Below are positions 33,503 to 42,167 of a DNA stretch of 64,000 nucleotides, piece after piece. Made by a program: the position numbers and the translations under genes. Under the pieces are notes generated by a model. The model did not search any database, was not told the origin of the DNA, and saw only the letters and a program-made list of their open reading frames with translations. Origin of the DNA: Thermoanaerobaculales bacterium. Its GTDB lineage: Bacteria; Acidobacteriota; Thermoanaerobaculia; Thermoanaerobaculales; Sulfomarinibacteraceae. Numbering within the stretch: position 1 is the stretch's first letter; each line of letters begins with the position of its first letter. The stretch lies in the NCBI GenBank assembly GCA_035358815.1, contig DAOPQC010000002.1:117650-181649 (forward strand), in the 5' to 3' direction.

Positions 33503-35837
33503 CGCCGGTGAGCCTCTTCAGCCACCCCTTGCGCTCCAGGCGGAGCGGCTGCTCGGCCGACCCCAGGCTCGAGGTGTGGCCGGAGCGGTCGACCGCGACC
33601 ACGTACAGCAGCACCGAACCGTTGCCGTGCAGCTGCGGCGTCACCTCGAGCGGGTAGCTGCCGCCGTCCCCGGCCGCCAGCGCGATCTCCTGGAAGTCGG
33701 CGCCCGAGTCGGGCCTGACCCACGCCGCCACCCGCTCCACCCGGTAGTCGTCATGGACCTCGATCGGCACCACGGTCGTCTCGTTCTTGCGGATCACCGG
33801 CTCGAAACCCTGCGCGAGGGCGATCGTCGGCGCGCCGGCATCCATCGACGCGAGCTGCGCCTCGAGCCGGCCCCGCGCCGCCTCGAATCGCGGGACGAAC
33901 GCCTGGTTCGGGGTGGTGTCGGACAGCAGCCGAAGGCCCTGCTCGGGGGCGCCCCGCTCGCCGGCGGCAGCGGCCCTCGCCAGCACCGACTCGAGCTCGG
34001 CGTCGCGCCGCATCTCCCGCTCGCACGACTCGATGCGCGCGGCGAGCCCGGGACGGGTCGGCCACCGTCGCTGGAGCTCTTGAAGCGTGGCCAGCGCGCC
34101 CTCGAGATCCCGCTCCGCCGTCGCCACCTCGGCCCGCGCCTCCAACCCGGCCGCCGCCTCGTCGCGCAGCGTGTAGGGCCGGCTGTAGCCGGGCAGCAGG
34201 GCGATCATCTCGCCGGCGCGCTCGATGACCGCCAGCGGATCGCCGCCGCGCTCGGCGTCGCGCAGCCGCTGGGAGGCCGCCACGGCGCGGCGCGCGTGGT
34301 CGAGCTTCCGGTCCAGCTCAGGGTCGGCGGCGAGCTCGTCCGCCGGCAGCTCGCTCAGTGCGGCCACGGCCCGGCGCAGCATCGTGACGCTGCCGGTCAC
34401 AAGACCGCCGTCGAGGTCGCGAAGCGCCTGGCTGCGGTCGGCCTCGCCGATCGAGGCGATCAGCTCCTGATAGAGCTCGGCCTCATGACCATTGAACTCG
34501 TTGACGGCTTCCTCGGGCACGCCCGCGAGCAGCGCCCGGGCTGCAGCGGCGTTGCCCTCGCCCAGCAGCCGCTCGGCCTCGATCAGGATCGGATCGAGGG
34601 CGGCCCCGGCCGGCTCCCCCACCCCGGCCGGCATCGGCCGCGGCGCCGCCGCCGGCTGCGGCGCCGGCGCACGGTCGGCCCGGCCAGGCCCCAGCACGCG
34701 GCCCACCAGCAGCCACCCGCCGATCGCCGCCACGAGCAGTGCGGCACCAGCCGGAAGGAGCAACCACCAGCGCAGCCGCGGCCACGCCCGCGCGCCGGCC
34801 GCGGGGCTGACGGCGGGCGGCGCCGGCGGCGCTTCGATCGGAGCCGGGGGCGGAACCTCTGCCGGCGCCGGTACCGGCCCGTCGGCGGCGGGCGACGGCG
34901 CTGGTGGGAGCGGTTCGGCCGGCGACTCCGGTGGCGGCTGCTCTGGGACCCCGCCCGGCGGATCGAGCGCCAGGGGCGCGGTGATCGCGCGCGTCTCGAA
35001 GCAGCTCGGATCGAGCTCGACGACTCCCGCCTCAGCATCGCCCGCGGCCCGCTCCGCCGGCACCAGGAGCCGCCCCAGCTCCGCCGGCGCGACCTCGCGC
35101 AGCGCCGGGTCGCGGCGCAGGGCAGTGGCGAGTGCGGCCTCGAGGGCGGATCGGTCCCGCACCGTTCCCTCCGGCAGGCTGACCGCCGGCTGCTCCTCCC
35201 CGCGCCGCTGGACATTGCCGCCGAGAAGGCCGCAGACGACGAGCGCCAGCGAGTAGAGATCGGCCCGGCCGAGGTCCGCGCAGCGGACCGCCTCCGGCCG
35301 CGCCAGCTCTGGCGCCGCCCAGCAGTCGCCCGCCTCGGGCCACACGACGGGAGCGACGCCGGCCCGATACGTGGCGGTTCCCCAGCCGGTCAGCAGCACC
35401 GAGTCGTCGACCGCGACCAGGAGGTTGTCGGCCCGCAGGTTGAGGTGCGCTGCGCCAGCCGCCGTGATCTCGTCAACGGCGGCGACCAGGCGTTCGGCGA
35501 TCTCGACCCGGCGTCGCGCGGGCGCGTCGCACAGCCCGGACACGGGCACCGCGAGCCCGACCATGTCCATCACAAGGAAGGCTTGGTCGTCGGGTGTGAA
35601 ACCGTAGTCGATCACCCGCGGCAGGGCGCGCAGATCGCCGCTGCGGGCCACCTCGGCAGCCTCCAGGAACGCGGTCCGGCTGGTCTCCGGAACCGTCGCG
35701 GCAGGCGGGTACACGAGCTTGATCACGACCCGGCGCGAGGTCGCCGGGTCGAGCGCGCGAAAGACGGTCGTGTGCGGCGTCGACCGCACGACCTTCTCGA
35801 GCCGGTACTCGTCGAGTACGTGCCGTCCCTGGCTCAT
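33492..35837 (-). CDS. membrane-anchored protein with pseudokinase domain
   Basis: 781 residues from ATG at 35837. Residues ~10-275 have the fold of a Ser/Thr protein kinase: VFRALDPATSRRVVIKLV with Lys40, and helix/loop AAHLNLRADNLLV. The HRD Asp is replaced by Asn133 and the DFG motif by GWG (151-153), so phosphotransfer is unlikely. A Pro/Ala-rich linker leads to one membrane helix (~385-410, LLLPAGAALLVAAIGGWLLV) and a large outside part: helical TPR-like repeats and, at the end, a beta-domain (TVVPIEVHDDYRVERVAAWV...LLYVVAVDRSG). It may sense envelope state and act as a scaffold. Confidence 0.75.
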   Translation of the reverse strand: MSQGRHVLDEYRLEKVVRSTPHTTVFRALDPATSRRVVIKLVYPPAATVPETSRTAFLEAAEVARSGDLRALPRVIDYGFTPDDQAFLVMDMVGLAVPVSGLCDAPARRRVEIAERLVAAVDEITAAGAAHLNLRADNLLVAVDDSVLLTGWGTATYRAGVAPVVWPEAGDCWAAPELARPEAVRCADLGRADLYSLALVVCGLLGGNVQRRGEEQPAVSLPEGTVRDRSALEAALATALRRDPALREVAPAELGRLLVPAERAAGDAEAGVVELDPSCFETRAITAPLALDPPGGVPEQPPPESPAEPLPPAPSPAADGPVPAPAEVPPPAPIEAPPAPPAVSPAAGARAWPRLRWWLLLPAGAALLVAAIGGWLLVGRVLGPGRADRAPAPQPAAAPRPMPAGVGEPAGAALDPILIEAERLLGEGNAAAARALLAGVPEEAVNEFNGHEAELYQELIASIGEADRSQALRDLDGGLVTGSVTMLRRAVAALSELPADELAADPELDRKLDHARRAVAASQRLRDAERGGDPLAVIERAGEMIALLPGYSRPYTLRDEAAAGLEARAEVATAERDLEGALATLQELQRRWPTRPGLAARIESCEREMRRDAELESVLARAAAAGERGAPEQGLRLLSDTTPNQAFVPRFEAARGRLEAQLASMDAGAPTIALAQGFEPVIRKNETTVVPIEVHDDYRVERVAAWVRPDSGADFQEIALAAGDGGSYPLEVTPQLHGNGSVLLYVVAVDRSGHTSSLGSAEQPLRLERKGWLKRLTGGGG

Positions 35838-35889
35838 GGCATCCGGTCCGGGCCCCGCAGGGGCCCTGGTCTCCACCCTGAGGTTCCCC

Positions 35890-36390
35890 TCAGGGGGCTT
35901 CTTCGGACGCCCCCTCCCCGACCTTCGGCCCCTTGGCGGGCGCCCGGATGATCGGGCTGAACTTCTCGCGCACCCCGTCGACCGAGATGCTCTCGACGTA
36001 GTAGAAGTAGTCGATACCCGGCTCGATCGCGGTGTCGATGTACTCGTAGTACCGCGGCTCGTCGACCGAACCCGCACCCGGGATCGGCTGGCTGGTGAGC
36101 CGGTCGAACGGCCCTTCCTCGGAGAGCGACCGGTAGATGTCGAAGCCGAAGTTGTCGACCTCGCTGGCCGTGCTCCACTTGAGCCGGTTGAAGATCGGCT
36201 CCTCGGGTGCGGGCGCCGCCGCCGGCGCGGCCTCGGCCGCGGCCTCCTCGACCGGCGCGGCGGCCGGTGGCGGGGAAACCGCCTGCGGCGCCGCGACCAC
36301 GGTGCCGGCGCCGCCGGACCCCGCGCATCCCGCCAGTGCGACCGTCGCCACGAGCAGCAACAGACTCCAGGCCTCGTGCCTCATGATCAC
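35890..36390 (-). CDS. lipoprotein with FN3-like domain
   Basis: 166 residues from GTG at 36390, which overlaps the C25 peptidase stop (GTGA); an ATG six bases downstream (36384) is an alternative with GGGAGGGAG slightly farther. Lipoprotein signal LLLLVATVALAGC (Cys22), then an Ala/Pro/Glu linker, then an FN3-like domain IFNRLKWSTASEVDNFGFDIYRS...YYEYIDTAIEPGIDYFYYV. The NFGFDIYRS motif resembles the beta-domain found at the C-termini of many Bacteroidetes surface proteins. Likely an outer-membrane or periplasmic partner of the adjacent peptidase. Confidence 0.7.
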   Translation of the reverse strand: MIMRHEAWSLLLLVATVALAGCAGSGGAGTVVAAPQAVSPPPAAAPVEEAAAEAAPAAAPAPEEPIFNRLKWSTASEVDNFGFDIYRSLSEEGPFDRLTSQPIPGAGSVDEPRYYEYIDTAIEPGIDYFYYVESISVDGVREKFSPIIRAPAKGPKVGEGASEEAP

Positions 36391-39101
36391 GCTCCCTCCC
36401 CGGTTTCAACCTCGGCCGCCGAGGCCACAGCCTCCTCCGCGACCGCTTCGGCCGGCTGCTCAGCGGGCGCCGGCGCTGCCTCGGCTGGGCCCTCGGGCAC
36501 GGGCGCGGCCCACCAGCCGACGGCGTCCCGTCCGGAGCGGCGGTCCATCGCCCAGGCACGGACCCCGCTCACGCCCTCGAGCCGTGCGGCGAGCTCCGGA
36601 CCGAGGCTCACCGTGAAGCCGCGCCCCTTGACCTTCACACGTTCACTGTGCACGACCTCGAGGCCGCCGTCCAGCCACTCCACGACGCCGTCGCCCTTCA
36701 GCTTGTGCCCCGCCACCCGGCCGGTCACCCGCAGGCCGCCGCCGCTCGAAGCGACGTCGAGCTCGATGGTCCCCGCGGGGATCGCGAGCGGGATCGCAGG
36801 GTCGCCGAGCAGGTTGTAGGTCTCGACCAGGGTGCGGTTCTGGGTCTGGCGCTTGGCCTCCATGATCGCCACGCCGACCGGCGTCCCGGGCGTCGTGAGA
36901 CCGTCGAGGATGAGCTGGCTGAAGGTGCGGGACGGGCTGTTGCGCCAGGAGGCTGCGAACACGCCCACCGCTCCCCGGCCGGGGACCCTGAGGAAGGTCT
37001 CCCCGATCGAGTCCTGGTTCGGATGGTCGAAGGGGGCGGAGTAGCAGGTCATGCTGAGGACGAAGGTGAGCCGTTGTGACGGCGCGAGCTGGGCAACGTG
37101 GTCGAGCGTGAACAGATCGTGGTTCTTGCGGTAGTCGGGGGGCCCGGTGCGCCAGATGTGCCGTCCGCCGTGGCCGAGGAAGTGGACGATCAGCTGGCCC
37201 TCGTTGAGGCGCTCCTGGAGCGCAGCCTGGTGGAGCTCGTTGCTGGCCTCCTCGGGCTTCGGGTAGACCCGGTACGCCGAGTATCCCCGGCCCACCATCT
37301 CCCTTGCGAGGTCGTCGCTGCTGGTCTGGAACATCGCGCTCTCGTTGGTGATCCAGAGCGTGTTGCGGTGCCAGGGCCCGGGCTCCGGATCGCGGGTGTA
37401 GGCGATGGTCTTGGCGACGATCGCCGCGACCTCGGCCGGCTCGACCACCGGGATCCTGCCGATCGCGAGGTCGGGGGAGTGGTCGTCGCCGTCCACCGCC
37501 ACGAACCAGTTGTCGCTCGCCGAGTGGCCCTCGTGCGAGGTGTAGTTCCAGGTCGGGATCAGCTGGCGGTCGTTGACCGCCGGCCGGCCCTCGTAGGTCG
37601 GCACGTCGCGGCCGGGGAACCGCCGCCCCTCCTCGAGCTGGTCGTCGACCCAGTTGGCGTAGTTGCGGTCATCAACCTCGGCGTTCTTGGTGTCCCAGCT
37701 CGCGTCCCCCACCAGCAGCACGAAGCGCGGGGCCGGCGGCTGCCAGCTGTGGTAGGCGTACGCGATGAAGTCGCGGATCGCCTTGGGGTCGATGATGCCG
37801 TAGTTGAACTCGTCGTAGACGTCCTCGACGTCAATCACGGCGACCTCGAGCCCGCGCTCGCGGTGGAACCGGGCCAGCGGCTCGATCGCCTCGAGGAGCC
37901 GGGCGTGAGCGATCATCAGGTAATCGGCCTGTTGGTGCACGCCATGCAGGTCGGAGGGACGATCGACCTCGATCCGGCTGGCCTGTAGCCGGTCGCCGCC
38001 GGTGATGAAGTAGGAGTCCCCGTCCGCGACCTCGAAGCGCACCGTCGGGATGTCGCCGAGGCCGGGAATGCCGCTCGAGGTGATGAAGGGCTGGACACGC
38101 CGTCCGTCCTCGGTGAACAGGACCAGGGGGTTGCCGCCCCGGGCCTCGATCACCCCGGGGGCGGGCTCGCCGTTCTCCCCGGCGGCCCGCGTCAGGCGCA
38201 GCTGCCGGCGACCGGGGACCTCGCCCGAGTGAGGGTAGGCGACCTCCACCCAGTTGAGCATGACGACGTCGACCACCGGGTCCTCGCTGCTGGCGGACTT
38301 GCGGCTCGGGACGCGGAGCTCGACGGTGCTGGACTCGGTGGGGAACAGCGCGGCATCGATCGCGGGGATCTCGAGGGTGTAGGCCTGGACCCCGTTCCAC
38401 TCGCCGGCGCCGATCGGCTGCCCGTTCAACGACACCTCGAGGCGATGCTCGGACATGTCGGCGATCTGCCTGGGGTGGGGACGGGACAGGCCGCGCACGC
38501 CGATCCGCAGCTCGACCGTCGAGCCGGGCTCCTGGCGAAGGCCCGGCAGCCTGAGCGTGATCGGCGTCGGCTCGGCGTCGATTTGGGTGAGCTTGGCCCA
38601 GAACCAGAGGTCGGCGTCGGCCGGGGACAGGATCTCGTCCTGGCGGACCCGGATCAACAGCCGGTCCCACTCGCGGTGGACGACCCGTTGCAGCGGCGCC
38701 GGATCCGAGAGCACGACCATCGCCGAGCTCGAGCGCGCCGTCATCCGGCGGACGTCCCGGCCGTCGAAGCGCAGCCAGTAGAGGTTGAGCTTGGAGTAGT
38801 CGTGGAAGTAGAGGCCTCCCGACGACAGGCGCCTCGCCACGAACTCGATCGAATCGCCGGGGCCGAACCGGCCGTCGCCGCCGTCCTCGAACCAGATCGG
38901 CACGGCCTCACCCTGGTTGCTCAGCCCGACCAGGGCGCTGTCGAGCTCGACCGGCTCCAGGCCGGCAGCGACCAGCTCCTCGTGGGTCAGGGTGTAGACG
39001 CCCTCCTCATCGACGAACACCTTGAGCACGGGGGCCGGCGACGCTGCCGCCCCCGGAGCAAGCGCCGCCACCACCGCCACCAGTGCCAGCAATCGAATCA
39101 T
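36387..39101 (-). CDS. secreted C25 (gingipain-like) cysteine peptidase
   Basis: 904 residues, ATG with GGAG upstream; signal peptide 1-21. An N-terminal beta region (~25-330) precedes the peptidase C25 domain. Catalytic His lies in HFLGHGGRHIWRT and catalytic Cys in SMTCYSAPFDHPNQ; PRFVLLVGDASWDT and DLAIGRIPV are also family motifs. After it comes a beta-domain (IELDVASSGGGLRVTGRV) and an acidic Ala/Glu tail. The domain order resembles PorU/gingipain-type enzymes, but length and the tail differ from PorU (>1100). It is probably exported and active on cell-surface or external protein. Confidence 0.85.
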   Translation of the reverse strand: MIRLLALVAVVAALAPGAAASPAPVLKVFVDEEGVYTLTHEELVAAGLEPVELDSALVGLSNQGEAVPIWFEDGGDGRFGPGDSIEFVARRLSSGGLYFHDYSKLNLYWLRFDGRDVRRMTARSSSAMVVLSDPAPLQRVVHREWDRLLIRVRQDEILSPADADLWFWAKLTQIDAEPTPITLRLPGLRQEPGSTVELRIGVRGLSRPHPRQIADMSEHRLEVSLNGQPIGAGEWNGVQAYTLEIPAIDAALFPTESSTVELRVPSRKSASSEDPVVDVVMLNWVEVAYPHSGEVPGRRQLRLTRAAGENGEPAPGVIEARGGNPLVLFTEDGRRVQPFITSSGIPGLGDIPTVRFEVADGDSYFITGGDRLQASRIEVDRPSDLHGVHQQADYLMIAHARLLEAIEPLARFHRERGLEVAVIDVEDVYDEFNYGIIDPKAIRDFIAYAYHSWQPPAPRFVLLVGDASWDTKNAEVDDRNYANWVDDQLEEGRRFPGRDVPTYEGRPAVNDRQLIPTWNYTSHEGHSASDNWFVAVDGDDHSPDLAIGRIPVVEPAEVAAIVAKTIAYTRDPEPGPWHRNTLWITNESAMFQTSSDDLAREMVGRGYSAYRVYPKPEEASNELHQAALQERLNEGQLIVHFLGHGGRHIWRTGPPDYRKNHDLFTLDHVAQLAPSQRLTFVLSMTCYSAPFDHPNQDSIGETFLRVPGRGAVGVFAASWRNSPSRTFSQLILDGLTTPGTPVGVAIMEAKRQTQNRTLVETYNLLGDPAIPLAIPAGTIELDVASSGGGLRVTGRVAGHKLKGDGVVEWLDGGLEVVHSERVKVKGRGFTVSLGPELAARLEGVSGVRAWAMDRRSGRDAVGWWAAPVPEGPAEAAPAPAEQPAEAVAEEAVASAAEVETGEGA

Positions 39102-39157
39102 GGGTCTCCAAGCCTCGTGACCGGGGTGGTGCCTCGGCCGAAACACCGACCTGCCGC

Positions 39158-40546
39158 TCATTGCACATATCCTAGCGCGCGGAGCATCTCGAGGTCGTCG
39201 GCCGAGGTGCCGGTGGGCCCGGGCGCGACCCTCGCCAGGTAGTGCTCGACCTCGGACGCGAACCAGGCCGACGTCTGGTCGCCGACAGCGAAGAAGTTCT
39301 CGCCGTCCAGCCCGCCTTCGCCGCCGGCGCGACCGATGTGGAAGACCTCGCCGTCGGGCTCGCGATAGTAGGTTCCCTTCTCGCCCACCCGGTGGACCGC
39401 CAGCCCGGCCCGCTCCGGCTGCTCCGGGTAGCTGCGCCGCTCGACCAGCCGCCGCGCCGCCGGGGTGATCGCATCGCCGCTCGCCGCGCCCGCGAGCGAC
39501 CGTCCGGGCAGCCCCGCGATCGGCGGGAGCCCAAACCAGTCGAGCAGGCTCGGCAGCAGGTCGAGGGTCTCCACCGCCTCGGGCACCGCCCGCCCTTTGC
39601 GCTGGCCCGGCTGGTGGACCAGCAGCGGCACCTTGATCACCGGCTCCAGCAGCCGCTCGCCGTGGCCCCAGAAGGCGGTCTCGCCGTGGGCCTGGCCGTG
39701 GTCGGCAACGATCACCACCAGCGTGGCGCCCTCGAGGCCGAGCTCGGTCACGACTTCCAGCACCCGGCCGAGCTGGAGGTCGAGAAAGGCGACCTCCGCG
39801 TCGTAGAGGTCGACGACGTGCTGGCGGTCGGCGGCCGACAACGCGGCGTTCGCCCCGGGATTATTGAGGCCGACCAGCCACTCCGTCGCGAGGGCGCCCG
39901 GCAGGGCGCCAGCATAGCCGGCGGTGAACCGCGCGGCGGCCTCGGCCGGCGGGTCGTAGGGCTCGTGCGGGTCGTAGTAGTGCAGCCAGAGCGCGAATCG
40001 CTCGCCGCGATGTCGCTGCAGCCAGCCCACGGCGTTGTCCGTGACGACCGCCGCGTTGACCTGGAACACCCTCTCCCCGCCGCGATCGAAGATCACCTCG
40101 TCGAAGCCGAGGCCCTTGACGAAGCGGGAGTCGACGACCCCGGCCGACACGATGGCGGCGGTCCGGGCGCCGGCCTGCGCGAGCAGACCGAAGATGCTCG
40201 CAGGGTACGACTCCAGGATCTGGCCGTTCCGGGTGACGCCGTGGAGCGACGGCGGCAGTCCGGTGAAGATGGTGACGTGCGACGGCAGCGTGGTCGGCAT
40301 GCTGCAGGTGACATCTTCGAAGCGGGTGGCGGTGGCCGCGAACCGGTCGAGTGAGGGGGTCGTGGGCCGCGGATAGCCGTAGCAGCCGACGTGATCGGCG
40401 CGCAGCGTGTCGAGGGTGACCAGCAGCAGGTTCGCAGGCGCCGCCGGGCGGGAGGCCGATCGCGCACACGCCACGCTCGCGGCGACCATCGCCGCGACCG
40501 CCACCACCCGCCGACACCGGGCCCGCTGCCCGGAACGCAGCTCCAT
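39158..40546 (-). CDS. sulfatase/alkaline phosphatase superfamily protein, lipoprotein-like
   Basis: 462 residues from the ATG at 40546; the much longer open frame upstream belongs to no gene. Signal/lipobox AAMVAASVAC. Metal-binding N-terminus LLVTLDTLRADHVGCYGY, the nucleophile region VTCSMPTTLPSHVTIFTG, LWLHYYDPHEPYDPP and VIVADHGQAHGETAFWGHGE are sulfatase-fold signatures. The nucleophile site CSMPT has a Cys that could be converted to formylglycine, but the usual CxPxR Arg is missing, so a phospho- or sulfo-ester substrate cannot be fixed. 38 nt after the glycosyltransferase. Confidence 0.8.
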   Translation of the reverse strand: MELRSGQRARCRRVVAVAAMVAASVACARSASRPAAPANLLLVTLDTLRADHVGCYGYPRPTTPSLDRFAATATRFEDVTCSMPTTLPSHVTIFTGLPPSLHGVTRNGQILESYPASIFGLLAQAGARTAAIVSAGVVDSRFVKGLGFDEVIFDRGGERVFQVNAAVVTDNAVGWLQRHRGERFALWLHYYDPHEPYDPPAEAAARFTAGYAGALPGALATEWLVGLNNPGANAALSAADRQHVVDLYDAEVAFLDLQLGRVLEVVTELGLEGATLVVIVADHGQAHGETAFWGHGERLLEPVIKVPLLVHQPGQRKGRAVPEAVETLDLLPSLLDWFGLPPIAGLPGRSLAGAASGDAITPAARRLVERRSYPEQPERAGLAVHRVGEKGTYYREPDGEVFHIGRAGGEGGLDGENFFAVGDQTSAWFASEVEHYLARVAPGPTGTSADDLEMLRALGYVQ

Positions 40547-40584
40547 CCGCGGAACGCTAGCACACCCCGCCGCTGCCCGCGCCG

Positions 40585-41955
40585 TCACGGCAGCAGGTGC
40601 CGTCCGAACGCGAACAGCTCGAGCAGCCCTGCCGCGATGATCCCCGCCAGCCATCGCCAGCGGGCGGCCCCGGCCGCCACGGGATCCCCCTCGAGCCGGG
40701 CCCGGAGCCACGCCACGGCGCAGCCTGCGCCGACAAACGCGACCGGGAGCAGCTGCACCCGGTACCGGCTCTTGACGTGGAGCCACAGGAAGATCGCGAG
40801 GTTGTAGAGGACGAACAGGAGCAGCACCCGCAGCCACCGGCGGTCGCGGAAGCGCCACAGCGCGATCCCGATCGGCGCCAGCGCGAGCACGGCGCCGTAG
40901 CTCAGGTAGCTCACGGTGCGCACGGCCCGCGAGATCGCCGGACCGGCCCGCAGATAACCGGCCGAGTAGCGCGCGACCGCCGCGCCGCCGGGCAGCTGGT
41001 TCGTCAGGTAGCAGTCCTTGTCGAACAGACGGAAGTACTGGCGGTCGAGCTGCGTCCGAACCAGCCCCGCCCAGGAGTGCGCGGCGAGGTGTCCCCGGAT
41101 CTTCTCGCGCAGGATCCGGTCGCGCCCGGCGAAGCTGTCCGCGCTCGCCGCGTACTCCCTGAAGATGCCGGTCACGACGTCGACCTCGAAGTCGGTCCGC
41201 GAGCGGTCGTTGAGGCCGACCCACAGGTTGAAGGCGGACGAGTCGGAGATCATCACGCGGCCGGTCCGGCGGTGCTGCTCGATCACGGCCGGGGCGACCG
41301 TCAGCGCCACCGCCGCCGCGAACGCGAGCGCCCTGAGGAGCGATCGGCCGACCGGCCGGCGCGCAAAGGCGGCAACCATCAGCACCGGCAGGAACGGGCC
41401 GAGCAGGCTCTTGGTGAGCAGCGCGAGGCCTGCCGTAACGCCGGCGACGCCGCACCACAGCACCCGCTGGGAGCGGGCGGCGAGCAACCAGAGCAGGGCG
41501 ACGAACAGGAAGAGGTGGGGGACCTCCGGCCACAGGAAGTGGCAGAAGGCGGCGAGCGGCGGAAAGCCGAGCGCCAGCGTCGCGGCGACCGCGGCGGCGA
41601 CCGAAGACCCCGTCAACCGCCGCACGAGGTCCGCGAGCACCACGGCGGTGGCCGCCAGCAGCAGGGTTTGCACGGCCTGGATCCCGAGCACCCCCGGCCC
41701 ACTCACCGCCATGATGCCGGCCAGCAGCCGCGGGTAGAGCGGCGGCCACAGCGGATCGGGCCACCAGCCCGGATTCCCCGCGAGCAGGGCCTTGGCTGAC
41801 AGCCAGTAGGTCATCTCGTCGCCCCACAGCGCCTTCGGCACGGGCCGGTAGTACAGCCACCACAGCGTGCCGTGGACCACCGCCACGGCGGCGGCGAGCG
41901 CCACCAGCACGCGCCGGCTGGCCGAGACCGGCCCCGGTCCGTCGTCGACGAGCAT
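40585..41955 (-). CDS. GT39/ArnT-like membrane glycosyltransferase
   Basis: 456 residues, about 11 membrane helices. The conserved acidic site of the ArnT/PMT-type family, here ALWGDEMTYWLSAKALL in the first outside loop, is present, and the loop region IREYAA/ILREKIRGHLAAHSW and basic segments HVKSRYRVQLLPVAF fit lipid-linked sugar transferases. It would move a sugar from a polyprenyl carrier to an acceptor outside the membrane; both are unknown. A -10-like TATCCT is 7 nt before the ATG and no Shine-Dalgarno is seen. Confidence 0.78.
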   Translation of the reverse strand: MLVDDGPGPVSASRRVLVALAAAVAVVHGTLWWLYYRPVPKALWGDEMTYWLSAKALLAGNPGWWPDPLWPPLYPRLLAGIMAVSGPGVLGIQAVQTLLLAATAVVLADLVRRLTGSSVAAAVAATLALGFPPLAAFCHFLWPEVPHLFLFVALLWLLAARSQRVLWCGVAGVTAGLALLTKSLLGPFLPVLMVAAFARRPVGRSLLRALAFAAAVALTVAPAVIEQHRRTGRVMISDSSAFNLWVGLNDRSRTDFEVDVVTGIFREYAASADSFAGRDRILREKIRGHLAAHSWAGLVRTQLDRQYFRLFDKDCYLTNQLPGGAAVARYSAGYLRAGPAISRAVRTVSYLSYGAVLALAPIGIALWRFRDRRWLRVLLLFVLYNLAIFLWLHVKSRYRVQLLPVAFVGAGCAVAWLRARLEGDPVAAGAARWRWLAGIIAAGLLELFAFGRHLLP

Positions 41956-42124
41956 CGGGCGCAGGATACCCCGCGGAAAGGGGTTTGGGGATAGGGGTTG
42001 GGGGCCAGGGCGGCCCCACCCACCCCCACGATTGCCTCCATTCCCGTTCCCGTCCCCGTTCCCGTCCCCGTTCCCGTTCCCGTTCCCGAGATGTCCACCC
42101 GGCGCAGCGAATGAGCTCCACCGC
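41956..42124. repeat. intergenic element terminus and hexamer array
   Basis: AAAGGGGTTTGGGGATAGGG (41977-41996) is a diverged element terminus; 42041-42089 is an array of nine CCCGTT/CCCGTC units. Between the divergent glycosyltransferase and MFS genes, so it is one of the few arrays at 5' ends. Confidence 0.55.
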
Positions 42125-42154
42125 CCGTACCCGACCTCCCGCCCCGTCGCCAGC

Positions 42155-42160
42155 TACAAT
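42155..42160 (+). promoter_or_regulatory. -10 box next to MFS start codon
   Basis: TACAAT ends 7 nt before the ATG at 42168; a -35-like CCGACC (42131-42136) is 18 bp upstream. There is no Shine-Dalgarno, so the transcript would be leaderless. Confidence 0.45.
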
Positions 42161-42167
42161 CCGCGCG

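Noticed and set aside
36387..39101. Identification of the C25 peptidase as PorU
   Set aside because: Shorter than PorU, acidic low-complexity tail, and no other type IX secretion gene is in the window; kept as a C25 peptidase only.
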